Of a stretch of DNA of 64,000 bases, positions 56,850-64,000 are shown piece after piece. This stretch comes from Hirschia baltica ATCC 49814 (GTDB taxonomy: Bacteria; Pseudomonadota; Alphaproteobacteria; Caulobacterales; Hyphomonadaceae). The position numbers and the translations under genes are program-made. Each line of letters begins with the position of its first letter. The first letter of the stretch is position 1. Under the pieces are notes generated by a model. It did not search any database. It was not told the origin of the DNA and saw only the letters and a program-made list of their open reading frames with translations. The stretch is taken from the NCBI RefSeq assembly GCF_000023785.1, contig NC_012982.1, positions 3,391,623 through 3,455,622 on the forward strand. Reading direction: 5' to 3'.

Positions 56850-57665
56850 CTAATTACGTCCAGATTCGGATATTGTGTTTAAAATTGCTGCCGCTGTTTC
56901 TTCAACGGATCTGCGAGAAACATCGATTGTTTTCCATTTCATGCGTGCAAATAATCTATTTGCCCATGTTATTTCCTCTCGCACAGCTTCTTCAGATGCA
57001 TAAGCGGTATTTGGGTCTTCTTTGATAGATATTAAACGTTGACGCCGAATATCAACCAATCTTTTTGGCGATATCTTTAATGCGATGACTAATGGAGAAT
57101 TTGGACCCATTAAAATTTCAGGCGGATCAACTCCGGGAACCAATGGAACATTCGCAGCTTTAATCCCTCTGTTTCCTAAATAAACACATGTAGGCGTTTT
57201 TGATGTTCGGCTAACGCCAACTAAAGCAACGTCGGCATCACCTAAATCTTCTACGCTTTGACCATCATCATGCGCCAATGTGTAATTTAGTGCTTCAATG
57301 CGTGTAAAATAACTGGAATCAACTTTGTATTGACCAGCAACAGATCTGTTGGATCGCAATCCCAAATAACGACTTAGCACATCAACTGCTGGATCTATGA
57401 CAGGTAAGACTGGTGTATGAGTCAATGAACACCAATCTTCGAGCGTCTTTCGCAACCCTTCATCAGATATCGTGTAAAGAACAATACCAGGGGCACCTTC
57501 AATTTCCCGAAGCGCGCGATCTAATTGTCTTTGAGACCTCACCAGATAATAATTATGTTCTAAAGGGGATACATCTTCAAACTGAGCACAGGCTGCACGC
57601 ATGACAGCATTTAGTGTTTCACCTGTTGAATCTGATAGAAGGTGGACGTTGAAATAAATGTCCAT
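56850..57665 (-). CDS. ppsR: PEP synthase/PPDK regulatory protein (bifunctional kinase/phosphotransferase)
   Basis: DUF299-family regulatory protein that inactivates and reactivates pyruvate phosphate dikinase or PEP synthase by ADP-dependent phosphorylation and Pi-dependent dephosphorylation. N-terminal FNVHLLSDSTGETLNAVMRA and the P-loop GVSRTSKT at residues 150-157 are characteristic. The length is 271 aa. It is the first gene left of the presumed chromosome origin, as in Caulobacter. Which target enzyme is present here cannot be seen in this window. Confidence 0.95.
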   Translation of the reverse strand: MDIYFNVHLLSDSTGETLNAVMRAACAQFEDVSPLEHNYYLVRSQRQLDRALREIEGAPGIVLYTISDEGLRKTLEDWCSLTHTPVLPVIDPAVDVLSRYLGLRSNRSVAGQYKVDSSYFTRIEALNYTLAHDDGQSVEDLGDADVALVGVSRTSKTPTCVYLGNRGIKAANVPLVPGVDPPEILMGPNSPLVIALKISPKRLVDIRRQRLISIKEDPNTAYASEEAVREEITWANRLFARMKWKTIDVSRRSVEETAAAILNTISESGRN

Positions 57666-57722
57666 ATAATTTCGGCAATGCCGTCCTCTACTGGTTTAAT
57701 GCACAAAATACCGTGGTTTTAC

Positions 57723-57735
57723 CGGGTATTACCCG
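57723..57735. repeat. Short inverted repeat at the left edge of oriC
   Basis: CGGGTA-T-TACCCG, a perfect 6-bp arm palindrome just before the TCCCCA motif. Possibly a protein-binding site; no role known. Confidence 0.4.
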
Positions 57736-57751
57736 TATTTCCCCAGCCATC

Positions 57752-57760
57752 TGTGGAAAA
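57752..57760 (-). promoter_or_regulatory. Near-consensus DnaA box (TTTTCCACA)
   Basis: One mismatch to TTATCCACA on the - strand, within the putative origin. Confidence 0.5.
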
Positions 57761-57797
57761 CCTGTTAGGTGCTAATTTTGGTTAACTTTACTCACAT

Positions 57798-57806
57798 TTA
57801 TTCACA
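57798..57806 (+). promoter_or_regulatory. DnaA box (TTATTCACA)
   Basis: Matches the relaxed TTATNCACA consensus on the + strand. A second related sequence, TTACTCACA, lies 10 bp to the left at 57788-57796. Confidence 0.65.
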
Positions 57807-57888
57807 ATTCTATCTACAGGCTAGAAATTCAACAAAATAAAATAGATTCTTTCCACCATATTATTGTTAATTTGGACTCGACTCATAA

Positions 57889-57940
57889 TTAACCCTTATT
57901 AACAAAGGCGTTAACCTTAATGAATCGTAATTAAGATTAA
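57889..57940. promoter_or_regulatory. TTAA-dense block in oriC (candidate CtrA region)
   Basis: Six TTAA tetramers at 57889, 57899, 57911, 57917, 57931 and 57937. Caulobacter CtrA sites read TTAA-N7-TTAA. The spacings here are 6, 8, 2, 10 and 2, so no canonical site is present, although TTAACC half-sites occur. Confidence 0.35.
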
Positions 57941-57982
57941 TGAAGACGATGTGAACTAATGCCACATTGGATGTTGATAGAG

Positions 57983-57991
57983 TGTGGATAA
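57983..57991 (-). promoter_or_regulatory. Perfect DnaA box (TTATCCACA)
   Basis: TGTGGATAA on the + strand, an exact DnaA box on the - strand, about 90 bp before hemE. Confidence 0.8.
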
Positions 57992-58083
57992 AAGTTCAAA
58001 CGTTAATTTTTCCCCGTTATCAACGCTCTTATAACAATAGAAGAATCTAAACTTAATAATAGAATTTAAAGGAAGAGGTTTAC

Positions 58084-59118
58084 GTGGCACAGCCTGAGAA
58101 AAAATTGCTAGAGACGCTCAATGGCAAAATATACGAACATCCTCCAGTATGGATGATGCGTCAGGCTGGAAGACATTTACCAGAATACCTTGAACTACGT
58201 GGTAGAGCCAAGGACTTCTTAGATTTTTGTTATTCACCGTCTTTAGCCACTGAAGCTACGCTTCAACCCATAAGACGCTATAATATGGATGGCGCCATTC
58301 TTTTTGCAGATATTCTTCTTATTCTAGATGCAATGGGTAGAAATGTACGTTTTGTAAAAGGAGAAGGTCCACAACTTGATCCGGCTTCTTCTGCGGCTGA
58401 TCTTGATAAATTTCCTTTAGAAAAGTTGTTGGATAGGATGTCTCCCGTATACGAGACGGTATCTCGTGTTAAATCCCAATTGGCGCCTGAAACAACGTTG
58501 ATTGGATTTGCAGGAGCACCTTGGACAGTTGCAGTCTATGCGATCGAAGGTAAAGGCGGCACTGATAAATCGGCTGCGCGATTAAAAGCCTATCAAGATC
58601 CAGAAGATTTGGATGCAATTTTGGACATCCTCGTGGAAACAACCGCACACTACCTTAAAGCTCAGGCTGATGCTGGTGCAGATGCACTCATGGTGTTCGA
58701 TAGTTGGGCCGAAGGTTTAGCCGAAGATAGTATGGATAGATTGGTTATAAAACCGACACAGAAGCTCATACAGCGTGTTCGTGATCTTGGGGTTACTCAG
58801 CCAATAATTGGCTTTCCTCGTGGATCAGGCGCCATGTTAGAGCCTTATGCAAAGCATACTGGGGTAACAGGAGTTGGACTTGATACTGCTCTACCTGTAA
58901 AATGGGTCCATGAGGCATTGCCTAAATCAATGCCCGTTCAAGGAAACCTTGATCCACTCAGGTTAATTTCCGGTGGAGATGCTATGGATGCTCGTATTCG
59001 TGAAATTAAATCAGCGTTTAAAGATCGGCCACATATTTTTAATCTTGGCCATGGCGTAACTCCGCAGACACCCATTAGTAATGTTGAACGGGCTGTTAAA
59101 GTCATTCGAGAAGAATAA
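58084..59118 (+). CDS. hemE: Uroporphyrinogen decarboxylase
   Basis: Decarboxylates uroporphyrinogen III to coproporphyrinogen III. The N-terminal PPVWMMRQAGRHLPEYLELR signature and FADILLILDAMG, GFAGAPWTVAVY, DSWAEGL and the C-terminal FNLGHGVTPQTP are intact. The length is 344 aa. It starts with GTG at 58084 after GGAAGAGG. First gene right of the presumed origin and first of a hemE-hemH-hemJ run. Its promoter must lie within or next to the origin, as in Caulobacter. Confidence 0.97.
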   Translation: MAQPEKKLLETLNGKIYEHPPVWMMRQAGRHLPEYLELRGRAKDFLDFCYSPSLATEATLQPIRRYNMDGAILFADILLILDAMGRNVRFVKGEGPQLDPASSAADLDKFPLEKLLDRMSPVYETVSRVKSQLAPETTLIGFAGAPWTVAVYAIEGKGGTDKSAARLKAYQDPEDLDAILDILVETTAHYLKAQADAGADALMVFDSWAEGLAEDSMDRLVIKPTQKLIQRVRDLGVTQPIIGFPRGSGAMLEPYAKHTGVTGVGLDTALPVKWVHEALPKSMPVQGNLDPLRLISGGDAMDARIREIKSAFKDRPHIFNLGHGVTPQTPISNVERAVKVIREE

Positions 59119-59130
59119 GGAATAAAAAAT

Positions 59131-60156
59131 ATGCGTATTGCAGTTGTTTTATTCAATTTAGGCGGTCCTGACAATTTAGAGACCGTTGAACCTTTTTTAT
59201 TCAATCTTTTTAATGACAAAGCCATTATAGGACTGCCTCAACCATTGCGATGGTTGATTGCAAAATTGATATCATCGCGACGGTCCGAAGAAGCCAAAAG
59301 CAATTACGCTAAAATGGGTGGATCATCACCTCTTTTACCAGAAACTCAATTTCAAGCGGATGAGCTGGAAAAATCATTAAAAGCGACGGGACTGGATGCT
59401 CGCTGTTTTATATCTATGCGGTATTGGAAACCATTTACTGGAGATGCGGTTAAAGCTGTAAATGCGTTTAATCCTGAAAAAATTGTTTTATTGCCGCTTT
59501 ATCCTCAATTTTCGACAACCACGACAGGTTCTTCCATTCAAGCTTGGAAAAAAGCTGGCGGCAAAACAGCATCAACTATTTGTTGTTACCCCACAGAAGA
59601 GGGATTGATAAATGCGCATGTGGATAAATTGGTATCGACTTGGAAAGACAATGGAGCTCCAGACAATTTAAGAGTTTTATTGTCAGCTCATGGCTTGCCT
59701 AAAAAAGTTGTGGACGGCGGAGATCCCTATCAATGGCAAATAGAACAAACATGTGCAGCTGTTGCTAAAAAATTGCCAAGTGATTGGGAAATAGAAATTT
59801 GTTATCAATCAAAAGTGGGACCGTTAGAATGGATCAGTCCATCTACAGATTCTAGTATTTTAAAAGCTGCAGCGGACGGAAAAAATATACTTGTAAGTCC
59901 GATTGCTTTTGTATCCGAACATATTGAAACACTCGTCGAATTAGATGACGAATATGCCGAATTGGCCCGGGAGCACGGTGTGACAACTTATTTGCGAGCG
60001 CCTGCTTTAGGGATAGCTAATGAATTTATTGGTGGACTAACAAATCTGGTGCGGAAAGCTATTTTGGAAAAATCTGAAATTTTATCATCCGATGGGGACC
60101 GTATTTGTCCAAAAAACTGGTCTAAATGTCCTCACAGTCATATTTCAACCGAATAG
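59131..60156 (+). CDS. hemH: Ferrochelatase with Cys motif suggestive of a [2Fe-2S] cluster
   Basis: Inserts Fe(II) into protoporphyrin IX. NLGGPDNLETVEPFLFNLFN, the catalytic His in LLSAHGLPKKVVDGGDPY, and SPIAFVSEHIETLVELDDEY are conserved. Cys151-Cys152 and C-terminal Cys326-x6-Cys333 (followed by Pro-His) resemble the cluster ligands of Caulobacter and mycobacterial ferrochelatases, where I recall C-x6-C-x-C; the last position here is His335. The length is 341 aa. It is 12 bp after hemE and 9 bp before hemJ. Confidence 0.96.
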   Translation: MRIAVVLFNLGGPDNLETVEPFLFNLFNDKAIIGLPQPLRWLIAKLISSRRSEEAKSNYAKMGGSSPLLPETQFQADELEKSLKATGLDARCFISMRYWKPFTGDAVKAVNAFNPEKIVLLPLYPQFSTTTTGSSIQAWKKAGGKTASTICCYPTEEGLINAHVDKLVSTWKDNGAPDNLRVLLSAHGLPKKVVDGGDPYQWQIEQTCAAVAKKLPSDWEIEICYQSKVGPLEWISPSTDSSILKAAADGKNILVSPIAFVSEHIETLVELDDEYAELAREHGVTTYLRAPALGIANEFIGGLTNLVRKAILEKSEILSSDGDRICPKNWSKCPHSHISTE

Positions 60157-60165
60157 GATTATCGC

Positions 60166-60603
60166 ATGGGTTACGAATGGTTTCGCGCCGGACATATAAT
60201 TTGCGTCGTCGCTTGGATGGCTGGAATGTTAATGCTCCCACGTCTGCTGGTGTACCGTATGGAAGGACGTGATAATGAAGGATTAGTCCAAACTATGGAC
60301 TCAGCAATTATTCGGCTTCGGAAAATAATATTGACGCCTATGTTGATTTTAACATGGGTTTTTGGATTTTCACTTGCACATCTAAATTGGGATTTTTTTT
60401 CGAGCCAACCCTGGTTTTGGGTAAAGATAGTCGCAGTTATTCTGCTTTCAGGATCGCACGGATATTTTATTGGGCTTCATAAAAAAGAGATGGCTGGAAC
60501 GTTGAGCATGTCTTCAAAGAAACTTAGGTTGTTAAATGAAGTGCCCTTCATGCTTGCGATTATTGCGATTATAATGGTTGTTGTAGAACCGTTTTCTAAT
60601 TGA
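60166..60603 (+). CDS. hemJ: Protoporphyrinogen IX oxidase HemJ
   Basis: Membrane protoporphyrinogen oxidase of the HemJ (UPF0093) type: 145 aa with four membrane segments. Conserved His10 in WFRAGHIICVVAWMAGMLMLPRLLVY and the downstream Lys/Arg-rich loop are typical. It oxidises protoporphyrinogen IX, immediately before the HemH step, so the gene order matches the pathway. A 177-bp gap with a palindrome separates it from rho. Confidence 0.94.
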   Translation: MGYEWFRAGHIICVVAWMAGMLMLPRLLVYRMEGRDNEGLVQTMDSAIIRLRKIILTPMLILTWVFGFSLAHLNWDFFSSQPWFWVKIVAVILLSGSHGYFIGLHKKEMAGTLSMSSKKLRLLNEVPFMLAIIAIIMVVVEPFSN

Positions 60604-60712
60604 AAAATTTTAGGTTGTTGCAGCTCTGACTTTCTTCTGTAGATGTTGACTTTTAACCGTGAATGTGGTGAAGAAAATTCAAACGGCTATTCTGACCGTT
60701 ACGAAATATGCG

Positions 60713-60726
60713 CGAACCTAGGTTCG
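60713..60726. repeat. 14-bp perfect palindrome in the rho leader
   Basis: CGAACCTAGGTTCG is self-complementary and lies 54 bp before the rho ATG. It matches the GAAC-N4-GTTC form of Gram-positive LexA boxes, but alphaproteobacterial LexA normally uses GTTC-N7-GTTC. It may be an operator or a small hairpin in the leader. Confidence 0.5.
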
Positions 60727-60780
60727 ACTTTCCTATTTATACCGTAATTCGTTACTCATAGAAAAAAGAAAAACTGGTTT

Positions 60781-62064
60781 ATGTCTGAGACTGAAACCCC
60801 TGAGCGTATGACGCTTGCGGAGCTGAAACTTAAATCTCCTACAGATTTACTTGCATTCGCTGAAAATCTCGAAGTTGAAAATGCTTCTTCCTTACGTACC
60901 CAAGAATTGCTTTTTGCCATTCTAAAAGAGCTATCCGAACGCGATGTTGAAATCGTTGGTGGTGGTGTTGTGGAAGTCCTTTCTGATGGATTTGGTTTCC
61001 TTCGTTCTCCTCAATCCAATTACCTTCCTGGACCAGATGATATTTACGTCAGTCCACAGCAAATTCGCCGAATGGGTTTGCGTACTGGAGACACTGTTGA
61101 AGGTGAAATTCGTGGACCTAGAAATGACGAACGTTATTTCGCGCTTGTAAAAGTTGAGTCCATCAATTTTGAAGCACCAGATCAGGTTAAACACAAAGTT
61201 CACTTTGATAACCTTACGCCGCTTTACCCAGAAGAACGCTTCAACATTGAAATTCCTGACCCTACCCGCAAGGATAAATCTGGTCGTGTAATTGATATCG
61301 TTGCGCCGATTGGTAAAGGTCAGCGTGCATTGATTGTTGCGCCGCCTCGTACAGGTAAAACTGTTCTTTTACAAAACATCGCTCAGTCAATCGCTGAGAA
61401 CCACCCAGAATGTTACTTACTTGTTTTGCTGATAGATGAACGTCCAGAAGAAGTAACAGACATGCAGCGTTCTGTTAAAGGCGAGGTAATTTCATCTACG
61501 TTTGACGAGCCAGCCACACGTCACGTTCAAGTGGCTGAGATGGTTATCGAGAAAGCCAAACGTCTTGCTGAGCATGGTCGTGATGTTGTTATTCTGCTCG
61601 ATTCCATTACGCGTCTTGGTCGTGCTTACAACACAGTTGTTCCATCATCAGGTAAAGTTCTAACAGGTGGTGTTGACGCCAATGCGCTTCAACGTCCGAA
61701 ACGTTTCTTCGGTGCTGCTCGTAATATTGAAGAAGGCGGTTCGTTGACTATCATTGCAACAGCATTGATTGATACTGGATCACGTATGGATGAGGTTATC
61801 TTTGAGGAATTCAAAGGTACAGGTAACTCAGAGATCGTTCTAGAGCGTAAAATCGCTGATAAACGTGTCTTCCCTGCTATTGATATTCTTAAATCTGGTA
61901 CGCGTAAGGAAGAGCTCCTTATGCAACAGAAAGATCTGCAGAAAGTCTATATCTTACGCCGTATTCTAAATCCTATGGGTGCTCAGGATGCGATTGAGTT
62001 CTTACTAGATAAATTGAAACAAACGAAAAATAACGATGAATTCTTCGATTCTATGAAGAATTAG
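60781..62064 (+). CDS. rho: Transcription termination factor Rho
   Basis: Hexameric RNA-dependent ATPase. N-terminal RNA-binding domain with GFGFLRSP and [18 protein letters not shown]; ATPase with Walker [13 protein letters not shown], the Q-loop/R-loop regions [17 protein letters not shown] and [16 protein letters not shown], and a final [19 protein letters not shown] tail. The length is 427 aa. It has a roughly 177-bp leader, consistent with the autoregulation known for rho in other bacteria. A terminator follows. Confidence 0.98.
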   Translation: MSETETPERMTLAELKLKSPTDLLAFAENLEVENASSLRTQELLFAILKELSERDVEIVGGGVVEVLSDGFGFLRSPQSNYLPGPDDIYVSPQQIRRMGLRTGDTVEGEIRGPRNDERYFALVKVESINFEAPDQVKHKVHFDNLTPLYPEERFNIEIPDPTRKDKSGRVIDIVAPIGKGQRALIVAPPRTGKTVLLQNIAQSIAENHPECYLLVLLIDERPEEVTDMQRSVKGEVISSTFDEPATRHVQVAEMVIEKAKRLAEHGRDVVILLDSITRLGRAYNTVVPSSGKVLTGGVDANALQRPKRFFGAARNIEEGGSLTIIATALIDTGSRMDEVIFEEFKGTGNSEIVLERKIADKRVFPAIDILKSGTRKEELLMQQKDLQKVYILRRILNPMGAQDAIEFLLDKLKQTKNNDEFFDSMKN

Positions 62065-62092
62065 AATTACATATTTTTTTAAATCTAGATTG

Positions 62093-62124
62093 GGGATGAC
62101 GCAAATATGTGTCATCCCTTTTTT
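62093..62124 (+). terminator. Intrinsic terminator after rho
   Basis: Stem GGGATGAC / GTCATCCC with a 10-nt loop and a run of six T, 29 bp past rho. Confidence 0.9.
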
Positions 62125-62156
62125 GTGTTTAAATTACCTAATGAGCGGGATTTTCA

Positions 62157-62507
62157 ATGCTTACACTGACCGGCCTTAAAGCATGTGATACTTGTCGAAA
62201 AGCGCAAAAATGGCTTGCTGAGAATGATATTAGATTTACATACAGAGATGTAAAATCTGATGGTGTTCCTCAAAATGATTTAGAAAGATACGTTGCTTTA
62301 TTAGGTTGGGACAAAGCGATCAATAAAGCGAGTACGACTTGGCGTGGTCTTTCTGACGATCAGAAAAATGACATTACTGACGAAAAGGCTGTTAATTTGC
62401 TTTTGGCAAATCCAAGTCTTATGAAACGACCATTATTTGAAATCGGTGATGAAATAGTTCTGGGATTCCGAGACGAACAGAAACAGAGAATTCTGGAACT
62501 TATTTAG
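62157..62507 (+). CDS. ArsC/Spx-family reductase-like protein (YffB-like)
   Basis: Thioredoxin-fold protein of 116 aa in the ArsC/Spx family. The N-terminal TGLKACDTCRKAQKWL has a Cys-x2-Cys motif, and the C-terminal region LLANPSLMKRPLFEIGDEIVLGFRD contains the conserved Arg-Pro. It is closer to YffB-type proteins than to true arsenate reductases, so arsenic reduction is not implied; the substrate is unknown. It stands alone between rho and the first parS. Confidence 0.9.
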   Translation: MLTLTGLKACDTCRKAQKWLAENDIRFTYRDVKSDGVPQNDLERYVALLGWDKAINKASTTWRGLSDDQKNDITDEKAVNLLLANPSLMKRPLFEIGDEIVLGFRDEQKQRILELI

Positions 62508-62532
62508 CAAAACTTGTCTCAATAGTAAAATT

Positions 62533-62548
62533 TGTTTCACGTGAAACA
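62533..62548. other. parS centromere site 1
   Basis: TGTTTCACGTGAAACA, a perfect match to the universal ParB-binding site. It lies in a longer 22-bp perfect palindrome (62530-62551, ATTTG...CAAAT), 22 bp before mnmE and about 4.7 kb from the presumed origin. parAB should be just beyond the window, after mnmG and rsmG, if the usual order holds. Confidence 0.95.
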
Positions 62549-62569
62549 AATCAATTTGGTCAAAATAAC

Positions 62570-63934
62570 ATGTCGAATAACACTATTTGTGCATTGGCGA
62601 GCGCGTCGGGTAAAGCTGGGGTATCTGTTATCCGGTTATCTGGTTCAAAGGCTGGAGAGATCTTACAGCTTTTAACTGCACAGAAATTACCCTCAAGACG
62701 TAAGCTGGTTATTCGATTATTATTTCATCCATCAGACTCCGCTAAACGGGATCAGTTGGATGAAGCGCTTGTCGCTTTTATGCCTGGCCCTAATAGCTTT
62801 ACTGGCGAAGATGTTGTTGAATTTCACCTGCACGGTGGAACAGCGATTGTCGCTTCCGTTATAGATGCATGTTTAGCAACTAAACTTTGTCGTCTGGCTG
62901 AGCCTGGAGAATATACACGCCGGGCTTTTGAAAATGGTCGTATGGATCTCACCAAAGCTGAAGCTATTGGGGATTTGATTGATGCTGAAACGGATGCACA
63001 GCGTCGCCAAGCGATGCAACAATATGACGGCGCTTTTCACGCGCAATGTCTCAATTGGCGTTCTGGTTTAATTGATGCAATGGCCTCTCTTGATGCAGCA
63101 ATAGATTTTCCTGACGAGGATGATGTGCCTAGCGGTGTGGATAGTCGCGCCTATCCGCTTGTGAAGGAATTGATCACCTCGATTGATTTGGCTCTTGAAA
63201 ATGCAAATGCTGGTTTGGCTGTTCGTGATGGATTTAAAATTGCAATTATTGGTCCGCCAAATGCAGGTAAGTCCACATTGATAAATGCCTTAACAGGCCG
63301 TGATGCAGCGATTGTATCTAGTATCGCAGGTACAACGCGAGACATTGTTGAAGTGCGTTTAGAGTTAGGCGGTTATGTCGTTTGGCTGTCTGATACTGCA
63401 GGATTGCGAGATACAGGCGATGAGATAGAAGCTGAAGGTGTTCGCAGAGCCTTAGTTAGAGCGGCTGAGAGTGACCTGCGGATTTTTATGCACGGTTATG
63501 ACCAACCTCTTCCTGATTTAAGTTTAGCGCAGGATGGAGACTTTCTTTTAGCAAATAAAGCAGACTTGTCTGATGGAACTCCTCAAGATTTAAATCTCTC
63601 TGATTTGGACAAAAAAGTATTCAGCGAAAAAGTTTCGCTGAAGATGTCTGAAGATGTCAAACGCATCAGAGTTAAGCTGGAACAGACTGTCATTGATCGC
63701 ATGTCCACGGGAGCATCTGCGCCGCTAGTTTCTCGTCAACGCCACAAACAATTATTATTATCTACCAAAGAAAACTTACAACACGCCATCCTTGCCATGG
63801 AGAATGATTTTTCAGCCGATCTCATTGCAGAGGATATTAGACTGGCTGCACGCGATGTAGGAAAAATTACTGGTGAAATAGATTCCGAAGATGTACTCGA
63901 TAGAATTTTTGGTGAGTTTTGTATCGGAAAGTGA
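62570..63934 (+). CDS. mnmE: tRNA modification GTPase MnmE
   Basis: GTPase that, with MnmG, installs 5-carboxymethylaminomethyl (or related) groups on the wobble uridine of several tRNAs. N-terminal folate-binding domain (ICALASASGKAGVSVIRLSG), helical domain (GRMDLTKAEAIGDLIDAETD), G domain with GPPNAGKSTLINALTGRDAA, SIAGTTRDIVEV and DTAGLRDTGDEIE, and the C-terminal FCIGK, whose Cys is conserved. The length is 454 aa. Flanked by parS sites on both sides; mnmG is expected immediately beyond the right edge. Confidence 0.97.
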   Translation: MSNNTICALASASGKAGVSVIRLSGSKAGEILQLLTAQKLPSRRKLVIRLLFHPSDSAKRDQLDEALVAFMPGPNSFTGEDVVEFHLHGGTAIVASVIDACLATKLCRLAEPGEYTRRAFENGRMDLTKAEAIGDLIDAETDAQRRQAMQQYDGAFHAQCLNWRSGLIDAMASLDAAIDFPDEDDVPSGVDSRAYPLVKELITSIDLALENANAGLAVRDGFKIAIIGPPNAGKSTLINALTGRDAAIVSSIAGTTRDIVEVRLELGGYVVWLSDTAGLRDTGDEIEAEGVRRALVRAAESDLRIFMHGYDQPLPDLSLAQDGDFLLANKADLSDGTPQDLNLSDLDKKVFSEKVSLKMSEDVKRIRVKLEQTVIDRMSTGASAPLVSRQRHKQLLLSTKENLQHAILAMENDFSADLIAEDIRLAARDVGKITGEIDSEDVLDRIFGEFCIGK

Positions 63935-63950
63935 TGTTTCACGTGAAACA
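63935..63950. other. parS centromere site 2
   Basis: Second perfect TGTTTCACGTGAAACA, starting directly after the mnmE stop codon and about 6.1 kb from the presumed origin. The remaining 50 bp to the window end show no feature I can support. Confidence 0.95.
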
Positions 63951-64000
63951 CATTGATCAATTCTCATTTGGCGGAGTCGACGAACTGATATAAAATCTCT

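Larger units (their letters stand above)
57666..58083. other. Putative chromosomal replication origin (oriC) between ppsR and hemE
   Basis: A 418-bp non-coding gap with the gene context of the Caulobacter/Rickettsia origin (hemE on one side, ppsR-maf-aroE-coaE-dnaQ on the other). It holds a perfect DnaA box (57983-57991, - strand TTATCCACA), TTATTCACA at 57798-57806, TTTTCCACA at 57752-57760 (- strand) and weaker matches at 57788 (TTACTCACA) and 58017 (TTATCAACG). A W-box-like TCCCCA lies at 57740. It also has AT-rich DNA (57835-57970), six TTAA tetramers in 52 bp (57889-57940) and five GANTC sites. Flanking genes diverge. Confidence 0.85.

Noticed and set aside
57666..58083. Canonical CtrA sites (TTAA-N7-TTAA) in the origin
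   Set aside because: Every pair of adjacent TTAA tetramers was measured; none has a 7-nt spacer.
1..64000. CRISPR arrays, insertion sequences, prophage, tRNA or rRNA genes
   Set aside because: No regularly spaced repeats, transposase or integrase genes, terminal inverted repeats, or tRNA-like cloverleaf sequences were seen in the intergenic regions.

Overview
The window is a gene-dense stretch of an alphaproteobacterial chromosome. Its moderate, AT-leaning base composition and gene set suggest a Caulobacterales/Hyphomonadaceae-like marine or freshwater bacterium (inference; no rRNA gene is present to test it). About 63 protein-coding genes are supported. I saw no tRNA, rRNA, insertion sequence, prophage or CRISPR array.

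The main landmark is at the right end. The non-coding gap at 57666-58083 between ppsR and hemE has the gene context of the Caulobacter/Rickettsia chromosome origin. It holds a perfect DnaA box, further near-consensus boxes, AT-rich DNA, a dense TTAA block and a cluster of GANTC sites. Two perfect 16-bp parS sites (TGTTTCACGTGAAACA) flank mnmE, about 4.7 and 6.1 kb to the right. Genes to the right (hemE, hemH, hemJ, rho, an ArsC-like protein, mnmE) all read rightward. Those immediately to the left (ppsR, maf, aroE, coaE, dnaQ) all read leftward, as expected for replication leaving this point in both directions.

Layout from the left: 0-10.5 kb is a leftward series with a Usp-like protein, a DUF2333-like protein, a PCu(A)C copper chaperone, trpS, murJ, glnD and mutS. 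maeB reads rightward at 10.7-13.0 kb. At 13-21.5 kb, leftward, are an AmpG-like transporter coupled to a soluble hybrid histidine kinase, comM, a small lipoprotein, gshB, a BON lipoprotein, yraN and rsmI. The PBP activator lpoA diverges from rsmI across a long palindrome. At 23-28.5 kb lies the hemW-rdgB / rph / hrcA-grpE neighbourhood, interrupted by a DUF2975-HTH pair; hrcA carries a frameshift. At 28.5-34.9 kb are an HxlR regulator, adenosine-kinase-like pfkB, an ATP-grasp protein, nth, two membrane proteins, gloA, a cyclophilin lipoprotein and dapB. At 35-42.6 kb are proteostasis genes (dnaJ, dnaK, hslU, hslV) with an alkB-like oxygenase and membrane proteins. At 42.7-50.9 kb are a GGDEF/EAL protein and the histidine genes hisB-hisH-hisA ... 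hisF-hisE, split by a pirin and a secreted S9 peptidase. At 50.9-57.7 kb are Smr, mltA, a Tim44-like protein, secB and the origin-left cluster.

Functionally the window is mostly housekeeping: heme synthesis, histidine synthesis, protein quality control, cell-wall turnover (murJ, ampG, lpoA, mltA), DNA repair (mutS, nth, alkB, dnaQ) and nucleotide-pool cleaning (rdgB, maf). I found no convincing undescribed defence or mobile system. The points most worth following are the origin/parS architecture, the broken hrcA, three strong unexplained palindromes at gene starts, and non-housekeeping genes inserted into conserved operons.
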